Positions 8,474-12,194 of a stretch of DNA of 12,194 nt are shown piece by piece. Where the stretch lies: contig NW_019091473.1 in NCBI RefSeq assembly GCF_001949145.1, positions 125,276 to 137,469 of the forward strand, written 5' to 3'. A program made the translations under genes and the position numbers. The notes below the pieces were generated by a model. That model saw only the letters and a program-made list of their open reading frames with translations, was not told where the DNA came from and did not search any database. The stretch comes from Acanthaster planci (lineage: Eukaryota; Echinodermata; Asteroidea; Valvatida; Acanthasteridae). The stretch's first letter is position 1. Every line of letters begins with the position of its first letter.

Positions 8474-8865
8474 GCGCCCCAGCTGCAGACCACGTCCCCC
8501 AAAAGGGCACTTCCTCAACAAAACATACTGAGAAGTCTTCCTAGAAAGGTCTCCGTCTGATTTATCTTGAAGAAAGAGAAAAACGTTGAATAGGGATTCT
8601 TTAACACATCCGAGACAATTTGGTCACAACGCACTGAAATTGTGGTAGTTGCCTCCACGGAATCACCCCACTGCAGACCACGCCCTCAAAAAGGATACTT
8701 CCCCCACAAAACATACTGAGAAGTCTTCCTAGGAAGGCCCCGTCTGATTTATTTTTAAAAGAAACAGACATTTAATCATGAGATCATTAACTGCAAATAG
8801 ATTTGAACCTCTTTGGTCACAAGATGCCTAACTGTGTTAAAAACTGACACAGGTGCTTCCTCGGA
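8474..8865. repeat. Two-copy tandem repeat, ~190-bp unit
   Basis: Copy one is about 8474-8661 and copy two about 8662-8865. Shared blocks in the same order are CTGCAGACCACG, CACAAAACATACTGAGAAGT (first base A in copy one), CTTCCTAG(A/G)AAGG, CCGTCTGATTTAT, TTTGGTCACAA, ACTG and GCTTCCTCGGA (GCCTCCACGGA in copy one). The offset grows from 188 to 193 because of small indels. No coding potential is shared. Confidence 0.85.
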
Positions 8866-9105
8866 GGGTTCCCTTTACATCTTCCTGTTCTTAAAGGTTT
8901 GTTGAGTATTAAAGTTTTATGTTCATTGGCCTTCTTTATTTATCTGATGAGTCTCACAAGTGACAGTGATCCTTAATTCTGTTTGCCCCCTACTATACAT
9001 GTACTGCTAGAGACTTGTCATGCCAGAGTCATGCTCTAATAGAAGTGCGCCTTTCAGTCCTTTATGTTCAGATGGAACATGAGGTATTAATTCACAGGAT
9101 CACGC
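8866..9105. other. 3' flank of the DDE pseudogene
   Basis: No gene is seen. On the minus strand this lies downstream of the DDE pseudogene and contains an AATAAA at complement(8935-8940), about 165 bases beyond its stop, a plausible old polyadenylation signal. Confidence 0.4.
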
Positions 9106-10305
9106 TTAAGCTCTTCGTAGGTGTCTTTTTAGATCAATGTACAAATGGACAGCCTGTTCTGGGGTATTGGGGCCCTGCGGCCAGCGGCTTTCATCAGTAA
9201 ACATGCAAACTAGAAGAGGTCCTCATCGCAAGGGTAGTTGTCTTTGAAGAGGGATTCCTCCTTACCCACATCCACTCTACCCTGATTCACTGGTTTCAGG
9301 CTGTCTGGGGTATTGCACAACTGTGGAAGCTCAAACGTGGTCACAGCTCCGCTATTTTGTCCAGATCATCCTATCTTTACAGGAAGTAACCTTGAATAAA
9401 CAATTTATTTGAATCCTTTGCGCCGAAGAAAAGTTGATGAACTCTTAATCTTCGTAAGACAAAAATGACTTTGGCTGACATTTACATCGAAAAATGGATT
9501 GACCAATAATGTATCATTCTCATGAATGTGAATCAAATCAGCCCTTTGTCCAAACTGTCTCCCGAAGAAGTAACCGTCATCCTTTATGCATCGAAATAAA
9601 GTCACCCAAAACAGAACTCGGTGTATTCTTTCTTCAGTTGTTTTTACCAACACTAGATGCATTGGTCAGCAGTACTCTTCCCAGTAATGAAGCTGTACCT
9701 ACGTCCACCGCTAGACCGATCCCCATCGACCCTAAGGAATCTTTGAAAATTAAGTACATGTCCATTCTCCGTCTTAAGATCAGTCCTAAAGACAGGCAGT
9801 CGCCATAATGTTTAGATGGCATTGAATGAAAAAGCCCCCAATAAATTGAGGGTCATTCGAAGTGATGTTTGTTTCCAACAATTATTTTTTCGAGAGAAAC
9901 CATCAATACACCCACTGATGCCCATTCCGTATGGCATGAGTTTGTCATAATTATGAGTCTATGTGCCAAATAAAGTTTGGTCGTCGCCCACTGTATCTGC
10001 GACGCACCAGCCGGCACCTTTTGCTAAGTGTAACAATATCCGCACTCTATGTCTACAACGTCTACCTACAACGAAACCCTCCTGAAGTAATCTAAGATGA
10101 ATAAACCTTTCTTGAAGGAACCTTACAATATCCGCTTGGTCAGATTAATTCTTCCGACGATACAGTCCAATATGCCTCAGGCTTTCGTTGTAGGGTGCGC
10201 TCACTCCATAGCATGCATGGACTGTTGCTAAAGTTGCAGCAACTTGAAGATGGGTGCAGCCGAGTCTGAAGTAACGCGTGATCTGGCCGTCAATGTTCAT
10301 GATGC
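9106..10305 (-). pseudogene. DDE integrase-type transposase (IS3EU-like), heavily decayed
   Basis: Transposases of this group resemble IS3/retroviral-type integrases and move DNA with a D-D-E metal-binding site. Reading the minus strand, an acceptor (T-rich tract plus TTTTAG, 10307-10306) opens the exon. The N-terminal helix-turn-helix reads QITRYFRLGCTHLQVAATLA and ends GLYRRKN, then a TAA (10147-10145) replaces an expected Tyr. Next come RPNFIWHIDS with the first Asp (9957-9959), NYDKLMPYGMGISGCIDGFS, SNDPQFIGGFFIQC, FRTDLKTEN with the second Asp (9779-9781), and GKSTADQ. The third acidic residue is replaced by TAG (9653-9655; the family has ..NQRIE). Then follow CIKDDGYFFGRQF, FELPQLCNTPDSLKPVNQ, NYPCDEDLF and a C-terminal AVHLYIDL ending at TAA (9106-9108). 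At least six frame changes and a ~45-base internal loss are present. No intact product is possible. Confidence 0.85.
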
Positions 10306-10388
10306 CTAAAACAGCAAAAAAAATGTAGATCAACATTTCATTAAGTTCGTGCATTACGATGTAAATGTAAGTTCTATATTTGCAATAC

Positions 10389-10573
10389 TTTCAGAGTTGC
10401 GCACACGTCTTTCTACAAAATTGCATGCAACTATAGTAACACTTTCAATGGACTCTCCGTCCTGTAATACGCCTATCTGGACTACATACAATTTCAATGT
10501 AACCACGTTAATCGGAAGAGCATTGAAATCTACACAATTACATCTTTTGAAAACTTTTGCATTTTTTGGCTTG
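10389..10573 (-). pseudogene. Possible second exon of the DDE gene
   Basis: On the minus strand, CACGCGTGTGTAG (acceptor ending at 10574) precedes a frame open for about 70 codons (CSKPKNAKVFKRC...SIESVTIVACNFVERRV). A GT at 10388-10387 leaves one base, which is in phase with the acceptor at 10306. Entry is in phase with a donor at 11107. I recognise no domain here; the DDE family has variable N-terminal regions. The donor GTATTG is weak. The evidence is phase and position only, and chance openness is quite possible. Confidence 0.25.
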
Positions 10574-11100
10574 CTACACACGCGTGAGAACTGAGTTTAT
10601 GCATCACGTATTGAAGCCCTACAATTGAGCAGTTTGGGTTCTAGTTTTTATTCCAGTGGCACACATGTTCTTTTAAAATGTTTTACAATCTCCGACCAAG
10701 AAACACGGGTAATAAAAACCAACGGTACAGAGAGAAAATGGCGAGTATAAAAACAAACGGAAGAGCCACCAACGAGGCTAATAAGCGGGGAATGACATTG
10801 AAAAACGCAAGTTTCACCAGGCCAATTACAAGACGGGAGGAAATTCAAGTACGGATATCACTGCGTCATTTTCCCGAGAACATCTTCTTTTCAACTGAAT
10901 GGTTGAAATAGCCCGTGTAAACAATCCACAAGATTGGGGAATTTCAGGGGCCCTGCAAGAGGAGGTAGGATGGAAGGGATGGTTGATGTAGAAATATTAA
11001 CGCAAAACGTTTCATAGTACACCAGGTAATCAAAATTTTCTACAAAAAAGTATTACATATTTTGATAAAGGCATGCTTTAGTTACCGAAGACATGTTTTA
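10574..11100. other. Stretch without a recognisable gene
   Basis: The plus-strand frame 10678-10911 (77 codons, rich in Arg, Lys and Asn) has no motif I recognise and may be chance. On the minus strand this would be the first intron of the DDE gene if the 11107 donor is used. No repeats were noticed. Confidence 0.35.
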
Positions 11101-11107
11101 AACTCAC

Positions 11108-11139
11108 CTAAAGGTGGGAGAAGAAGCCTGGCATGGCAT
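11108..11139 (-). CDS. Candidate first exon of the DDE gene inside the right terminal repeat
   Basis: On the minus strand an ATG at 11139-11137 opens MPCQASSPTF. It ends at an excellent donor, TTTAG|GTGAGT (11107-11102), with two leftover bases that are in phase with the acceptor at 10574. The coding strand upstream (AVYLDGKA..) also stays open. The outer terminal unit carries the same exon-like block (AVYQDGKA) but has the CGGTGGCTC terminus where the donor would be. This mirrors the short first exon beside the left repeat. Unproven. Confidence 0.25.
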
Positions 11140-11564
11140 TGGTATAGCCTTCCCGTCTAGGTAAACTGCTTCAGTTGTTGCACGTTTCGGGGGGGAGTAT
11201 GGCGATATAACGCAAAAGATTGCCCTATAACGCAATAGTATAGTGTTATAACGCAATAATACAGCAATAAAACGCCATAGTACGGCGTTATAATGCAAAA
11301 GTAAGCCATAAAATGCAATAGTACGGTGCTACAACGCTATAGTGCCGCATTATAGAGCGTTATAGAGTTAAAGCGATATAACGCATTAATTAGTACAACG
11401 TTGTAACGCTATATAGTACAGCGATATAACGCCTTACGGCGATATAACGCAACAGAACAGCGATATAACGCTATAGTACAGCGATATAACGCTATAGTAC
11501 GGCGATGTAACGCCGAAAGGAAACAGGTCATGCGCAACGAATAGGCAAATACGAGCCACCGTAA
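11110..11564 (-). repeat. Inner copy of the right terminal unit (~455 bp)
   Basis: It starts at TTACGGTGGCTCGTA (11564-11550, minus strand) and ends after GACGGGAAGGCTATACC and a C/T-rich stretch near 11110. The subrepeat tract (11200-11515) is longer than in the outer copy. Confidence 0.7.
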
Positions 11565-11565
11565 G

Positions 11566-11832
11566 AGGAAGTTTAGCATAGCGTTCGTAGCCTTCCCGTC
11601 TTGATAAACTGCTTTGGTTGTCAGCTTTATGGCGATATAACGCAGTAGTGTGGAGATATCTACAACGCAAGAGTACGTGGTATAACGCAATAGTACGGCG
11701 TTATAACGCTAAAGTATGGCGATATAACGCCATAAATATGGCAATACAACGCAACAGTACAGCGTTATAACGCTATAGTACGGCCACATAAAGCCGAAAA
11801 AAGGGTCATGCGCAACATCATGAGCCACCGTA
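11566..11832 (-). repeat. Outer copy of the right terminal unit (~265 bp)
   Basis: It has the same order as the inner copy: TACGGTGGCTC (11832), GCGCATGAC (about 11813-11805), about eight palindromic motifs, and AAGCAGTTTATCAAGACGGG (about 11616-11597), then meets the inner copy. The subrepeat tract is shorter. Confidence 0.7.
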
Positions 11833-12011
11833 CTACCTTACCGCTTTATACCCGTAACCGTCGTGTTACGGCACGCCAGAGTTTACGAAATTCAATGCGT
11901 TGGGTATATACTTGCGCTGTTCGCAATCTTTTGCGTATGAGCAATATTTGACAAATTTGTAATGCTCATAATGTATATGCGATATTGAACATTATAATGC
12001 ATTGTTCCATA
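11833..12011. other. Flank outside the right repeat
   Basis: AT-rich flank with no gene. TATACCCGT occurs here (about 11849-11857) and also outside the left repeat (about 927-935) in the same orientation, but neither lies next to a repeat end, so it is not a convincing target duplication. Confidence 0.35.
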
Positions 12012-12194
12012 TCTGCCGTCGCCCGTCGCATTTTGCTTTTTGTTGTGGCCCAATTCTGCCATTTACCAGTTCCAAACATGCCATTTTCCGTCGTGCGTCG
12101 TCCGTCGTGCGTCGTCCGTCGTGCATCGCCCGTCACCCGTCGTGCGTCGTCCGTCGTGCGTCGCCCGTCGTGTGTCGCCCGTCGTGCGTCTCCC
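12012..12194. repeat. CGTCGTG-type minisatellite
   Basis: From about 12089 the sequence is a 14-bp unit, CGTCGTGCGTCG(T/C)C, itself two 7-bp halves (CGTCGTG and CGTCGTC), repeated about seven times with one irregular short unit (CGTCAC). It runs off the window. Two shorter pieces (CCGTCGCCCGTCGC) occur at about 12016-12029, separated by unrelated AT-rich sequence. Confidence 0.9.

Larger units (their letters stand above)
11110..11832. repeat. Right inverted terminal-type repeat with ~20 palindromic subrepeats
   Basis: Reading the minus strand from 11832, the block runs TACGGTGGCTCA, GCGCATGAC, T-run, GGC, then many copies of a roughly 21-bp unit GCGTTATA(T/A)CGC(C/T)GTACTAT(A/T), then AAGCAGTTTA and GACGGGAAGGCTA. 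A second such unit follows from 11564 (TTACGGTGGCTCGTA) to about 11110. The unit core GCGTTATAACGC is a perfect 12-bp palindrome. Order and sequence match the left repeat (965-1092) in inverted orientation, and the inner copy (11564) matches best. I count about two dozen motif copies. Open frames in it (11104-11298, 11409-11690) arise from the repeat, not from a gene. Confidence 0.8.

Noticed and set aside
9509-9808. 99-codon plus-strand open frame
   Set aside because: It is antisense to the DDE pseudogene, whose minus-strand motifs are clear.
11104-11690. Arg/Tyr-rich minus-strand open frames (VISLYYSVISL-like repeats)
   Set aside because: Their repeated residues are just the 21-bp array translated; only the 11108-11139 end is kept as a tentative exon.
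11200-11780. CRISPR array
   Set aside because: The repeats are short, degenerate and palindromic with near-constant linkers instead of unique spacers, and the context is eukaryotic.
965-11832. Polinton/Maverick element
   Set aside because: Size and integrase would suit, but no polymerase B, packaging ATPase, protease or capsid fragments were recognised, and the DDE gene is of the IS3EU-like kind.
927-11857. TATACCCGT outside both repeat ends as a target-site duplication
   Set aside because: The copies lie about 30 bp outside the left end and about 17 bp outside the right end and do not abut the repeats; a coincidence is likely.

Overview
The window looks like eukaryotic, probably marine-invertebrate, DNA; an anthozoan or other cnidarian, or a lancelet, would fit. 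It is AT-rich and intron-like, with no ribosome-binding sites or compact operons. It is dominated by decayed transposable elements. The protein families present (an XerD-like/DIRS-type tyrosine recombinase, a DIRS-type reverse transcriptase and an 'integrase core' DDE transposase of the IS3EU-like kind) are, to my knowledge, abundant in such genomes. No intact host gene, tRNA or rRNA was found.

Layout. 1-300: two copies of a 147-bp tandem repeat. 300-964: no gene; a small inverted repeat at 575-619. 965-1092: left inverted terminal-type repeat starting TTACGGTGGCTCGTA and carrying palindromic GCGTTATA..CGC motifs. 1209-3929: a tyrosine-recombinase pseudogene on the plus strand, with a proposed 7-codon first exon and a 1.7-kb intron that may hold a solo-LTR-like segment (2219-2600). 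4575-4928: a DIRS-type reverse-transcriptase remnant. 5140-6218: a second, diverged tyrosine-recombinase pseudogene; with the RT remnant it looks like a broken DIRS-like retroelement. 6219-6852: no recognisable gene. 6853-8347: a nested foldback/MITE-like element whose ~400-bp arms are inverted copies; the right arm is split by about 470 bp. 8474-8865: two copies of a ~190-bp tandem repeat. 9106-10305 (minus): a DDE integrase/transposase pseudogene with possible upstream exons at 10389-10573 and 11108-11139. 11110-11832: right inverted repeat, made of two tandem copies of the terminal unit and about twenty 21-bp palindromic subrepeats. 12012-12194: a CGTCGTG-type minisatellite running off the end.

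How it may fit together. The left (965-1092) and right (11110-11832) repeats are inverted copies of one another. Just inside each lies a candidate short coding exon followed by an intron and then the body of a recombinase gene pointing inward: tyrosine recombinase from the left, DDE integrase from the right. This suggests, but does not prove, a decayed 10.6-10.9 kb DNA element with palindrome-rich ends and two recombinase genes in convergent orientation, later invaded by a DIRS-like fragment and a foldback element. All three recombinase genes and the RT carry several frameshifts, stops or lost catalytic residues, so the locus should be inactive by itself. The plain alternative is a pile of unrelated repeats in which two copies of one short repeat happen to face each other.
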